This document shows, one piece after another, positions 26,578-34,462 of a DNA stretch of 64,000 nucleotides. Both the position numbers and the translations under genes were made by a program. The stretch is from contig JAFGFE010000014.1 in the NCBI GenBank assembly GCA_016931225.1, positions 124,001-188,000 on the forward strand, in the 5' to 3' direction. Source of the stretch: Candidatus Zymogenaceae bacterium. GTDB lineage: Bacteria > Desulfobacterota > Zymogenia > Zymogenales > Zymogenaceae. Position 1 is the first letter of the stretch, and the number at the start of each line of letters is the position of its first letter. The notes beneath the pieces were generated by a model. That model saw nothing but the letters and a program-made list of their open reading frames with translations, did not search any database and was not told the DNA's origin.

Positions 26578-27069
26578 GGATCAGTCCTTTATATATGAAT
26601 CAATAAAAAATGCGCCTCACCTTCCGGTTATGGAGAGCGGACGACTCTCTCCAACCTTTCCATTGGTATCATATAGTCGGAATGATTGTCAATTAAAAAC
26701 CTGGGGCCGTAGGGTGGGGCATATCGGGGATTTATCCCCCCGCCGGATTATTCCGATTCGGGTGTCGATTCGCCCGGTTTCGTTCCGGGCGCGGCGGATG
26801 TATCTGTTTTTTTGTCTATTGTATTCGGATTTAGATATGCCCGTCCTGTTCAATGATGGTACGTTCTGCCTCCCATTGATCCCGTGTGTGAGCGGGCGTT
26901 GGACGGCGGCGTCGGGCGGATCTTCGGCACGATCCCGTCATCTCTCGGTTCTCGGCCGGATTTTACGTTGACTTTGCCGATGAGTGTGATACAGTTTATC
27001 ATTACCGTGTGTGGGGGGGATCTTCCGAAAACCCGCCCAACCGTCGCAAGAAAATGTATTACGGGGGGA
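26578..27069. other. Divergent intergenic region
   Basis: No gene seen. A TTGACA on the minus strand at 26687-26692 may be the -35 of the transporter promoter, but no good -10 follows. The frame running into the next gene from 26884 has no start with a ribosome site. Confidence 0.4.
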
Positions 27070-27089
27070 GGGGGAATTCCCCCCTTTTT
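27070..27089 (+). terminator. Terminator-like hairpin directly upstream of the hydrolase gene
   Basis: GGGGG-AATT-CCCCC followed by C and five T, ending 14 nt before the next ribosome site. It may act as an attenuator of the following gene. Confidence 0.5.
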
Positions 27090-27117
27090 GACGGCTTCAT
27101 TCAGGAGGGGGGCCGGC

Positions 27118-27699
27118 ATGGCAGGGAAAAATCCGCAGAACGAGCCGTCACGGCCGACCACCAAGGATACGGCGGTAATCGTCATCGATGTCCAGGAGGC
27201 CCTGGCGTCGGCCATGAAGGAAAAGATCGCCGATAAAATCATCCGGCAGACCATCACCCTCATCGAGGCGGCGAAGATCCTCGACCTGCCGACGGTGGTC
27301 ACCGAGCAGTACCCGAGGGGACTGGGGCCGACGCTGCCGGTGGTCAGGGACGCCCTGGGAGATCGCTATCGTCCGCTGGAGAAGCTCTCGTTCAGCGTCA
27401 TGGGCGAGCGGTACATAGCGGATGTCATTGAAAACACAGGCGCCCGTCACCTGATCCTGGCGGGCATGGAGACCCACGTGTGCGTCCTGCAGAGCGCCCT
27501 GGACCTCTGTGACGCGGGGTATCTCCCCCACATCGCCGCAGACGCCGTCTGTTCCCGGACGGAGCTGGACTGGGAGACCGGTATTACGTCCATGAGGGAT
27601 GCGGGTGTCGGCATCGGCACGGTGGAACAGTACCTGTTTCTGCTGCTTGAGCGGGCCGGGTCGGATCAGTTCAAGGCGATATCAAAAATGCTCAAGTGA
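27118..27699 (+). CDS. Isochorismatase-family cysteine hydrolase
   Basis: 193 residues from ATG 27118 with AGGAGGGG 7 nt upstream; the frame is open further 5' but without a start signal. The triad of the family is present: Asp24 in VIVIDVQEA, Lys89 in LEKLSFS and Cys122 in METHVCVLQSALDL preceded by the cis-peptide GMETH. The nearest described relatives are YcaC-like and other hydrolases of unclear substrate. The N-terminal 16 residues are a polar extension. It is monocistronic between a terminator-like hairpin and mgtE. Confidence 0.88.
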   Translation: MAGKNPQNEPSRPTTKDTAVIVIDVQEALASAMKEKIADKIIRQTITLIEAAKILDLPTVVTEQYPRGLGPTLPVVRDALGDRYRPLEKLSFSVMGERYIADVIENTGARHLILAGMETHVCVLQSALDLCDAGYLPHIAADAVCSRTELDWETGITSMRDAGVGIGTVEQYLFLLLERAGSDQFKAISKMLK

Positions 27700-27740
27700 T
27701 GCGGGCTGCACGCCGTCGTTTCCGATCGACATATCCGCCC

Positions 27741-27764
27741 GATGAGCGGTAGTAATATATAAAT
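27741..27764 (+). promoter_or_regulatory. Copy 1 of a shared upstream motif (ATGAGCGG...TATATAAAT)
   Basis: A 24-bp segment identical at 20 positions to 31054-31077. It lies about 125 bp upstream of mgtE. In the second copy the AT-rich end coincides with a -10 box, so this is probably a promoter element. Confidence 0.4.
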
Positions 27765-27889
27765 AAATAATTTCAACGAATTGCAGATGGTATCCCCGGA
27801 CAGGTCCGATGGTTTAATCGGCCGTCGGGGGCGCAACATGAATTGATATTCGCCTGTATCGTACGGGCGCATGCCGGACCGGGTCTTTC

Positions 27890-29224
27890 ATGAAAGAACG
27901 AACGAAAAAACTCAGACAAATCATGGCCGAGGACGACCTCCGGGAGCTGAAGGAGGAGGTTTCCAAATTCCATCCGGCGGATATCGCCGAGTTCATGCAG
28001 TACCTCCTGCCCGATGAAAAGCAGGTCGTCTTTTCCATCCTCGATACGGAGGCCGCCGCCGACGTCCTGGTCGAGCTGGAAGACGAGACCCGGGACTTCA
28101 TCCTGGCGGGTCTCGAGAGCGGCCGGCTGTCTGAGATCGTCGATGACATGGAGTCCGACGACGCCGCGGACATCATAGACGACCTGCCCGACGACGTCGC
28201 CCAGGAGGTCCTGGAGCAGATCGACACCGACGACGCCGAGGATATCCAGCGCCTGATGCGCTACGACGAGGAGTCCGCCGGCGGCATCATGCAGACGGAG
28301 CTGGTGAGCGTCGTGCAGGAGGAGACGGTCAACCAGGCCATCGAGAAGATCAGGTCCTTGGCCGATGAGGTCGAGGACATCCACAACGTTTACGTGATCG
28401 ATCGTTTCGGAAAGCTCACCGGCATCCTCCCCTTGAGAAAGCTGATCCTCGCCGCCCCGAGTAAGAGGATTGAGGACATACTGGAGCAGGAGCCGATCAC
28501 CGTGACGGTGGACGTGGACCAGGAGGAAGTGGCCCGGCTCTTCAAGAAGTACGACCTGGTGGGACTGCCGGTGGTGGATTACGTCGGTCGACTGGTGGGG
28601 CGCATCACCGTCGATGACATTGTCGACGTCCTGGAAGAAGAGGCCACCGAGGACATCATCAAGCTGACCGGCGCCGTGGACGACTACGCCTATTCCTCAT
28701 CCGTCCTCAAGAGCGCCGGCACACGGCTGCCCTGGCTGTTTGCCAGCTGGATGGGTGGCGTGCTGGCGTCGTTGATTATCGGATTTTATGAGAACACCCT
28801 GATCGAGGCGGTGGTGCTGGCGGCGTTCATGCCGGTTATCGCCGGGATGGGGGGAAACGTGGCCTCCCAGTCCTCCACCATCGTGGTTCGGGGAATCGCC
28901 ATCGGGAGCATCGACCTCAAGCGATTGTGGTCGGTGGTGTTTCGGGAGGTGAAGATCGGGCTCCTACTCGGAGTCACCTACGGGGTGCTCCTGGGCGTTT
29001 TTGCGAGCCTCTATTTCGTCGACGTGGTGAACCTCTGGCTGGTGGTGGGCCTGGGCATCTTTTCTTCCATCACCATCGCATCCACCCTGGGCACCCTCAT
29101 GCCCATCATGCTCCACTCCATGGGCTTCGACCCGGCGATCTCGTCGGGCCCCTTCGTGACCACCGCCACCGATGTTGTCAGCATGCTCGTATACCTCGTG
29201 CTCGCCACGGCGATTATTCTGTAG
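27890..29224 (+). CDS. mgtE: Magnesium transporter MgtE
   Basis: 444 residues. The N-terminal MgtE domain (LKEEVSKFHPADIAEFMQYL and repeated acidic VDDMESDDAADIIDDLPDD) is followed by two CBS domains (about 135-255: ILPLRKLILAAPSKRIEDIL, VGLPVVDYVGRLVGRITVDDI) and five transmembrane helices carrying GGVLASLIIG, FMPVIAGMGGNVASQSSTIVVRGIA and the C-terminal SSGPFVTTATDVVSMLVYL. The acidic cytosolic part senses Mg2+ and closes the channel when Mg2+ is high. No Mg riboswitch was recognised upstream. Confidence 0.96.
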   Translation: MKERTKKLRQIMAEDDLRELKEEVSKFHPADIAEFMQYLLPDEKQVVFSILDTEAAADVLVELEDETRDFILAGLESGRLSEIVDDMESDDAADIIDDLPDDVAQEVLEQIDTDDAEDIQRLMRYDEESAGGIMQTELVSVVQEETVNQAIEKIRSLADEVEDIHNVYVIDRFGKLTGILPLRKLILAAPSKRIEDILEQEPITVTVDVDQEEVARLFKKYDLVGLPVVDYVGRLVGRITVDDIVDVLEEEATEDIIKLTGAVDDYAYSSSVLKSAGTRLPWLFASWMGGVLASLIIGFYENTLIEAVVLAAFMPVIAGMGGNVASQSSTIVVRGIAIGSIDLKRLWSVVFREVKIGLLLGVTYGVLLGVFASLYFVDVVNLWLVVGLGIFSSITIASTLGTLMPIMLHSMGFDPAISSGPFVTTATDVVSMLVYLVLATAIIL

Positions 29225-29338
29225 TATACTGATATATTGATATAAGGTATATCCGCTTTGTTGTAGCAATGACAACGACGGACACGGACAATCCGTGTAT
29301 CATGAAACTCGGCACGGTGAGGGTGACGAAATAACCCC

Positions 29339-30139
29339 ATGAAACGAATCGAGACGAATGCGATTGTGCTGGCCGCGAGGGATACCGGTGAGGCGGACCT
29401 GTTGGTGACGCTGCTTGCCCGGAGGACCGGCCGGATCACCGGCATGGCGAAGGCGGCGAAAAAGAGCAAAAAGCGATTCGTGAACGTGTTCGATCGGGGC
29501 AATATCGTCACAATCTCGATGTATCGCCCCAGAAACCGCGAGCTCTTTCTCATCGAGGACGCGTCCCTCATCGACGACTGCCGGGGGGCGTCTTCCGACA
29601 TGGAGGCGCTGGCCAGGACGTCGGTGCTTCTGGAGCTGGTGCTGGAGCTTGCCCCGGAGGAGGAGCCGACGCCACAGCTCTTCGACGACCTGGCGGCGGC
29701 CCTTGCCGTTCTCTCGGCCCCGGGCGCCCGGGAAGAAGCGCTGTGGCTGTATCTAATGCGGCTTCTGGAACAGCTCGGCCTGGCCCCGTTTCTGGACGGC
29801 TGTGTACGGTGCGGTAAGGCGGCGGGAATGGAGGACAGGGCGTTTTTCTCGCCCGCCTCCGGCGGGCTGATCTGCACGAAATGTCGTGACCCGAGGGATG
29901 CGGGCATGCCCCTCTCGGCGGGGACGCGCAGGTTCATGGCCGCGGGCCTTTCGACCCCCCCGGATAAAATGCGGCGCATTGTCCTGACCGGCGAGGCGAG
30001 GGGCGAGATCAGGCAGGCCCTGCCTCTTTTCATCCATCACCAGGTCGGAAAGCGCCTTTTGTCTCTCGATTTTTTCGAGCGATATATCATCGAGGGGGAA
30101 CGCACCGAAATGAGGCGGCGCCGCTCAAAAATATCTTGA
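29339..30139 (+). CDS. recO: DNA repair protein RecO
   Basis: 266 residues. The N-terminal OB fold begins IETNAIVLAARDTGEADLLVTLL and continues GRITGMAKAAKKSKKRF. The C-terminal helical domain carries a four-Cys zinc module, CVRCGKA and CTKCRD, separated by FFSPASGGLI. RecO loads RecA on SSB-coated DNA with RecR. The last bases overlap the promoter of the next gene. Confidence 0.94.
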   Translation: MKRIETNAIVLAARDTGEADLLVTLLARRTGRITGMAKAAKKSKKRFVNVFDRGNIVTISMYRPRNRELFLIEDASLIDDCRGASSDMEALARTSVLLELVLELAPEEEPTPQLFDDLAAALAVLSAPGAREEALWLYLMRLLEQLGLAPFLDGCVRCGKAAGMEDRAFFSPASGGLICTKCRDPRDAGMPLSAGTRRFMAAGLSTPPDKMRRIVLTGEARGEIRQALPLFIHHQVGKRLLSLDFFERYIIEGERTEMRRRRSKIS

Positions 30140-30163
30140 CAAGACACGATCAGTGGATATCTT
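30136..30163 (+). promoter_or_regulatory. Promoter for the YugP-like protease gene
   Basis: Perfect TTGACA, 16-nt spacer, TATCTT, overlapping the recO stop codon and 50 bp upstream of the next start. Confidence 0.55.
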
Positions 30164-30213
30164 ACGATAGAGTACGATATATACCAAAAAAGAAAAAAAC
30201 AGGAGGAATATAG

Positions 30214-30894
30214 ATGTTACTCACGCTGGATCCTTTATATTATATTCTGGTCGGCCCGGCTCTGCTGCTGTCGATCTTTGCGTCCATGAAGGTCAAGCGG
30301 ACATTCAAGAAATTTTCCAAGGTGGCCACCGCGTCCGGCATGACCGGGGCCCAGGCCGCACAACGGATGCTGGCCACGTCCGGGGTGCACGACGTCCAGA
30401 TCGAAGCCGTCAGCGGATTCCTCAGCGACCATTACGATCCGTCGAAAAAGGTGCTGAGGCTGTCCCCCGACGTGTTCTCGGGCAAGTCCGTCGCCAGCGT
30501 CGGCGTGGCGGCCCACGAGGCGGGGCACGCACTGCAGGACGCCGGGGGATACGCGCCGTTAAAGCTCAGGACCGCAATCGTGCCGGTCGCGAGCATCGGC
30601 TCAAGCCTGGCGTGGCCGCTGTTGATCTTCGGGTTTATCCTGTCGTCTTTAGCGCTGATAAAGGTCGGGATCATCTTCTTCGGCGCGGCGGTGGCGTTTC
30701 AGATCATTACCCTGCCGGTGGAGTTCAACGCCAGCAGGCGGGCGGTGGCGGCGCTGTCGTCCTCGGGGATGCTGATGGAGCAGGAGGTGGACGGCGCCCG
30801 GACCGTTCTTCGGGCCGCAGCGATGACCTATGTGGCGGCCGCGGCGACGGCGATACTCCAGCTGTTGTATTTCCTGCTCCTCTCACGGCGCTGA
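30214..30894 (+). CDS. Membrane zinc metallopeptidase, YugP family
   Basis: 226 residues with an excellent AGGAGG site. An N-terminal transmembrane helix (about 8-22) is followed by the conserved KVKRTFKKFSKV and MTGAQAAQRMLATSGV segments, the SDHYDPSKKVLRLSPDVF strand, and the metal site HEAGHALQD. Three further hydrophobic segments and the EFNASRRA motif, which supplies a third ligand in this family, complete it. YugP-like proteins are thought to be HEXXH-type membrane proteases; their substrates are unknown. Confidence 0.9.
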   Translation: MLLTLDPLYYILVGPALLLSIFASMKVKRTFKKFSKVATASGMTGAQAAQRMLATSGVHDVQIEAVSGFLSDHYDPSKKVLRLSPDVFSGKSVASVGVAAHEAGHALQDAGGYAPLKLRTAIVPVASIGSSLAWPLLIFGFILSSLALIKVGIIFFGAAVAFQIITLPVEFNASRRAVAALSSSGMLMEQEVDGARTVLRAAAMTYVAAAATAILQLLYFLLLSRR

Positions 30895-31042
30895 TAGGCC
30901 ATTCGCCGGGAGGGGTGCGCCGATCACACCAATGGTGACCGGTCAATCTTTCCTCTTTGTGCTGCAGACGGCAGAGGGTGATCCCGGTCGTGTGTGATGA
31001 TGATATGACGGGGTCGATGGTTTCGATCCCGTCGTTTTTCTC

Positions 31043-31071
31043 TTGCCCAAACGCATGAGCGGCGGTATTAT
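31043..31071 (+). promoter_or_regulatory. Promoter containing copy 2 of the shared upstream motif
   Basis: TTGCCC, 17-nt spacer, TATTAT. The spacer and -10 (31054-31077) repeat the motif found upstream of mgtE at 27741-27764. It lies about 70 bp upstream of the membrane protein gene. Confidence 0.5.
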
Positions 31072-31141
31072 ATAAATGTTATATAGGAGTGGGTAATTCC
31101 ACGTTATATCTCTGACCTGTCCAATCTTTGGTGCGCCTGCC

Positions 31142-31630
31142 ATGAAGCTCGATGCCACAGCCTACGATAAGAAGATGGGCCTTCCCTCTCATAAATTATT
31201 CAAGAACAGATGGCGGGTATCCGGCCAGTTTCTGATGACCCTCGGCTCTCTTTTGGTTGTCATCATCGCCTTTCTGGTATCAAGTCTGATACTCTCCTCC
31301 GATGACGGGCTTCTTGCCGTGATCGGCCTGTTTTTGCTGGTATTTCTCGTGCTGTTTATCCCGATCTCCCGGTACGTGCGCCCCCTCATTGAGGTGGATG
31401 CCATCCGGCATTATCTTGAAGGGATGGAAAAGAAGCTTCGGGCGTGGGATTTCTGTCGGGACGACCTGATGGACCTTGAACGGCTCAGGAATATCCTGTC
31501 CAAAAAGGAGCGAAAGATATACCTCCTGTACCTGTTCAGGACGTCTTTTATTCTTTCCGAGATGGAAAAAAGGGAGGAGGCGAAGACCCAGTTTTACTGG
31601 GGGGACAATCGCTGCGAGGTCCGGCACTGA
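31142..31630 (+). CDS. Small two-helix membrane protein of unknown function
   Basis: 162 residues. Two hydrophobic helices at about 29-51 and 57-76 are separated by a short SSDDG loop; the C-terminal 85 residues are charged, helical and presumably cytoplasmic. No family recognised. It is followed by a terminator and has its own promoter, so it is monocistronic. Confidence 0.65.
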   Translation: MKLDATAYDKKMGLPSHKLFKNRWRVSGQFLMTLGSLLVVIIAFLVSSLILSSDDGLLAVIGLFLLVFLVLFIPISRYVRPLIEVDAIRHYLEGMEKKLRAWDFCRDDLMDLERLRNILSKKERKIYLLYLFRTSFILSEMEKREEAKTQFYWGDNRCEVRH

Positions 31631-31664
31631 TCGGGGCATCCCGATCGACGATCGATTAACATCG

Positions 31665-31702
31665 AAAAAAGAACGTTCGGCACGCCGGGTGTTCTTTTTT
31701 TT
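31665..31702 (+). terminator. Rho-independent terminator after the membrane protein gene
   Basis: AAAAAAGAAC pairs with GTTCTTTTTT around a 16-nt GC-rich loop; the T-run continues for two more bases. Confidence 0.8.
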
Positions 31703-31805
31703 AGGATGTCTCCCCTATCTGGAAAAATACCGTCCGGATTGTCTCTTTGTGTATAATATATCCGTGCCCGCCGCCCGGAAGTGAACCGACCGGCACGACC
31801 TTCCA

Positions 31806-32516
31806 TTATGACGAAAGCCGCTTTTTCTTGATCCCCTGATAGAGATACACCATCCCCCCGGTCATGGAGTGGGACGTGACATCGGTGAAGCCGGACTCCT
31901 CCATGAGGGCGGTGACCTCCTCGGGACGCAGAAAGCCGTGGATCGAGTCCGCCAGGTAGTCGTAGGCGCCCCTATTCGCGGAGACGATCCCCCCGATGAC
32001 CGGGAGGATGCGGCCCAGGTAGAGCCGATAGGGAACCAGGAGCAGAGATGACCGCGGGGGCGCGAACTCCAGGATGAAGAGCCTTCCACCCGGTTTGAGC
32101 ACCCTGGCCGCCTCGATGATGCCTTCCTTTTTGTCCGAGAGGTTCCTGAGGCCAAAACCCATGGTGGCGATGTCGAAGGCGTCATCGATAAAGGGGAGAG
32201 CCTGGGCGTCGCCGGGAAAGAGCGCCTTTTCCGTGCCGGGGCGGACGCGGGACACCTTTCGCCTGCCCCCCTCGAGCATCTTTTGGGAAAAATCGACGCC
32301 GCATACCCCGATGCCCGGCACCGCCCGGAGAAAGGCCGCGGCGATGTCTCCCGTGCCGGTGCAGATATCCAGGATTTTGTCATCCGGGCGGGGCGCGGCC
32401 ATGCGGAGCAGCCGCCGTCGCCACAGGCGGTCGATGGAGAGGCTCAATACATGGTTGAGGAGATCGTAGCGGTGCGCGATGGAGTCGAAGAGGTTCGAAA
32501 CGCCGGTTTTGGTCAT
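31806..32516 (-). CDS. ubiE: Demethylmenaquinone/2-methoxy-benzoquinol methyltransferase
   Basis: 236 residues from ATG 32516; the frame continues upstream as non-homologous, Pro/Arg-rich sequence. UbiE/MenG features are VSNLFDSIAHRYDLLNHVLSLSIDRLWRR, motif I LDICTGTGDIA, GVDFSQKMLEGGR, the family signature FDIATMGFGLRNLSDK, LKPGGRLFILEF, and the C-terminal AYDYLADSIHGFLRPEE. It adds the ring methyl group of menaquinone (and ubiquinone where present). No other quinone-biosynthesis gene is in the window. Confidence 0.93.
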   Translation of the reverse strand: MTKTGVSNLFDSIAHRYDLLNHVLSLSIDRLWRRRLLRMAAPRPDDKILDICTGTGDIAAAFLRAVPGIGVCGVDFSQKMLEGGRRKVSRVRPGTEKALFPGDAQALPFIDDAFDIATMGFGLRNLSDKKEGIIEAARVLKPGGRLFILEFAPPRSSLLLVPYRLYLGRILPVIGGIVSANRGAYDYLADSIHGFLRPEEVTALMEESGFTDVTSHSMTGGMVYLYQGIKKKRLSS

Positions 32517-32941
32517 GGTGACAGGTCTCAATCGTCCGACGCCGCTGGGCACGACGCCCCCGGCGGTCGGCTTTCTGTTGCTGTTTTCAGAGGCCGACGA
32601 TGCCCCGAGAAGGCCTCGTCGGTGTCTGTGAAGATAGGATGTGTTCCTCTCGGGAGGCGGCCCGTCCCCGCACACCCACCTTCCCCGCGCTCCCCGGCTC
32701 GCCTGCGGTTGATCACACGACACACACCGCAGAGGGAACACGGCAAAGAAAACGCCCGCTCATTATTGCCCATCGTGGGCTGTTTGTCAATCGCCCGCGA
32801 AACGGTATCGGATCGATGCCGACGCCCGGAGAGATATGCGAGAACATTGTGATGATCGAAAAAGGATTTTGACAGGGATTTTCCACTCTGGTACCATATG
32901 GTTTCAGGGAGTATTCCCCATTCTATTTTTGGGAGTAGAGC
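32517..32941. other. Divergent intergenic region between ubiE and pmbA
   Basis: No gene seen. It contains the plus-strand promoter at 32869-32897. Confidence 0.5.
32869..32897 (+). promoter_or_regulatory. Sigma-70-type promoter for pmbA/tldE
   Basis: Perfect TTGACA, 17-nt spacer, TACCAT, 45 bp upstream of the start codon. Confidence 0.6.
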
Positions 32942-34294
32942 ATGAATCACCGGGAGCGGTTTGAATTGTTGCGAGACCGGTTGGAGGGGAGGCTTGCGAG
33001 TGCGGGCGTTCCCGACTGGGAGATATATTACGGCGCGTCGTCGCGTCTGGGCATCTCCGCCGAGGACGGAGGAGTGGAGGATTACAGCTTTTCCGCCCCC
33101 TACGGCGTGAGCCTTCGGGTCATCAATGACGGCGGCATCGGCTTTTCCTTCGCCACCCGCCCGGACGACGACGCCCTTGACCGTATGGTGGCTGACAGCC
33201 TGGCCGGGGCGCAACACACCGCAAAGGACGACCGCTACCGGTTCGCCGATCCCGCGCACGAAATCCCGGACGTCGGTCCCCTGACGGACGAAGGTTTGGA
33301 AGACGTGCCGCTTCCCGAGAAGATCGAGCGGGCATTGGCGATAGAGCGGTCGGCGCTGGCCGTCGATCCCAGGGTCAAAAGGGTTCGGGGCGCCCGGTAC
33401 GGAGAGGTCCGGGCGACTATGTTTCTCGCCAATTCCCTGGGCGTGGACGTCGGCTATGAAAAGACGGTGGTCTCCGCCCAGACGATGGCGATGGCGGGGG
33501 ACGGCTCCGATCAGGAGATGGGGTGGGACGCGGAGTTCGCCCTGACGGCGGGCAGGATCGACCCCGAGCGGGTCGGACGGCGGGCGGGGGAGGAGGCCGT
33601 CTCCCGGCTGGGGGCGAAAAAGGCTCCCACCTGTTCGTGCGCGGCGCTCTTTGTGCCCCAGGCGGCGGTGGATATCCTCGAGGTGCTCTCATCATCCTTT
33701 CTGGGCGAGAACGTCATGAAGGGAAAATCGATGCTGGCGAAAAAGCTCGGAACCCGGGTGTTTTCGGAGCAGGTGACCATCGTGGACGACGGGTTGCTCC
33801 CCGGAGGGGTGGCCACCTCTCCCGTGGACGGCGAGGGCGTACCCGCCGGCACCCTGGAGCTGATCTCAAAAGGGGTGCTGAACGGGTTTCTCTACGACCT
33901 GGTCAACGCCGCCCGGGCGGGGGTGGAGCCCACCGGGTCCGCCGCCCGGGGCGGGGTGACGGCGCCGCCGACATCAAACGTCAGGAACTTTTTCATCAAG
34001 CCCGGCGATGCGGATGCCGACGCCCTGATTGCGGGGATGGGGACGGGCGTGATCATCACCGACCTGATGGGGGTGCACACCGCCGATCCGGTGACCGGGG
34101 AGTTCTCGGTGGGGGCGTCTGGATTTCTGGTGGAAAACGGGAAGAAGGGCGCGCCCTTCAAGGAGGCGGCGATCGCCGGGGACCTGATGACCCTCTTTTC
34201 CCGCATCATCGCCGTGGGGAATGACCTCCGCTTCTACGGCGGGACAGGTTCCCCCTCGTTTGTGGTGGAGGGACTGGATGTGAGCGGGGAGTGA
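32942..34294 (+). CDS. pmbA: TldE/PmbA-family metalloprotease subunit
   Basis: 450 residues. The N-terminal part (WEIYYGASSRLGISAEDGGVEDYSFSAPYGVSLRVI) and the C-terminal part (FLGENVMKGKSMLAKKLGTRVFSEQVTIVDDGLLPGG, SNVRNFFIKPG, GTGVIITDLMGVHTADPVTGEFSVGASGFLVENG) are those of PmbA/TldE. The HExxxH zinc motif of TldD is absent, as expected for the TldE partner. TldD/E cleaves small peptides such as microcin B17 precursor and CcdA. No tldD is in this window, so the partner must lie elsewhere. Confidence 0.93.
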   Translation: MNHRERFELLRDRLEGRLASAGVPDWEIYYGASSRLGISAEDGGVEDYSFSAPYGVSLRVINDGGIGFSFATRPDDDALDRMVADSLAGAQHTAKDDRYRFADPAHEIPDVGPLTDEGLEDVPLPEKIERALAIERSALAVDPRVKRVRGARYGEVRATMFLANSLGVDVGYEKTVVSAQTMAMAGDGSDQEMGWDAEFALTAGRIDPERVGRRAGEEAVSRLGAKKAPTCSCAALFVPQAAVDILEVLSSSFLGENVMKGKSMLAKKLGTRVFSEQVTIVDDGLLPGGVATSPVDGEGVPAGTLELISKGVLNGFLYDLVNAARAGVEPTGSAARGGVTAPPTSNVRNFFIKPGDADADALIAGMGTGVIITDLMGVHTADPVTGEFSVGASGFLVENGKKGAPFKEAAIAGDLMTLFSRIIAVGNDLRFYGGTGSPSFVVEGLDVSGE

Positions 34295-34399
34295 TCGGAC
34301 AGAGTATTGTAATTACTTTTATTATTTAAAATTTCTAAATAGCGTACTTCGCTATTTAAAGAATTTAAATAACGGAAGATAATATTTAATATAGAATGA

Positions 34400-34434
34400 A
34401 ACGGGCGGGACGCCGATAAAGCACCCCGCCCGTT
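34400..34434. terminator. Bidirectional terminator between convergent genes
   Basis: Ten-base-pair stem AACGGGCGGG/CCCGCCCGTT with T-rich plus-strand and A-rich left flank, between pmbA (plus) and the DUF3160 gene (minus). An additional AT-rich inverted repeat lies around 34337-34360. Confidence 0.7.
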
Positions 34435-34462
34435 CTGTTTCTCAGGTTTTTTAGTTTTTCTA

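Noticed and set aside
26884-27117. N-terminal extension of the isochorismatase-family protein
   Set aside because: No ribosome site at the upstream start, it crosses the terminator-like hairpin, and the family N-terminus begins after 27118.
27700-27889. Mg2+ riboswitch upstream of mgtE
   Set aside because: The leader does not show the conserved blocks of the M-box that I know; only the shared promoter-like motif was found.
29011-30033. 340-codon open frame on minus
   Set aside because: Antisense to recO and the end of mgtE; Ser/Arg-rich shadow.
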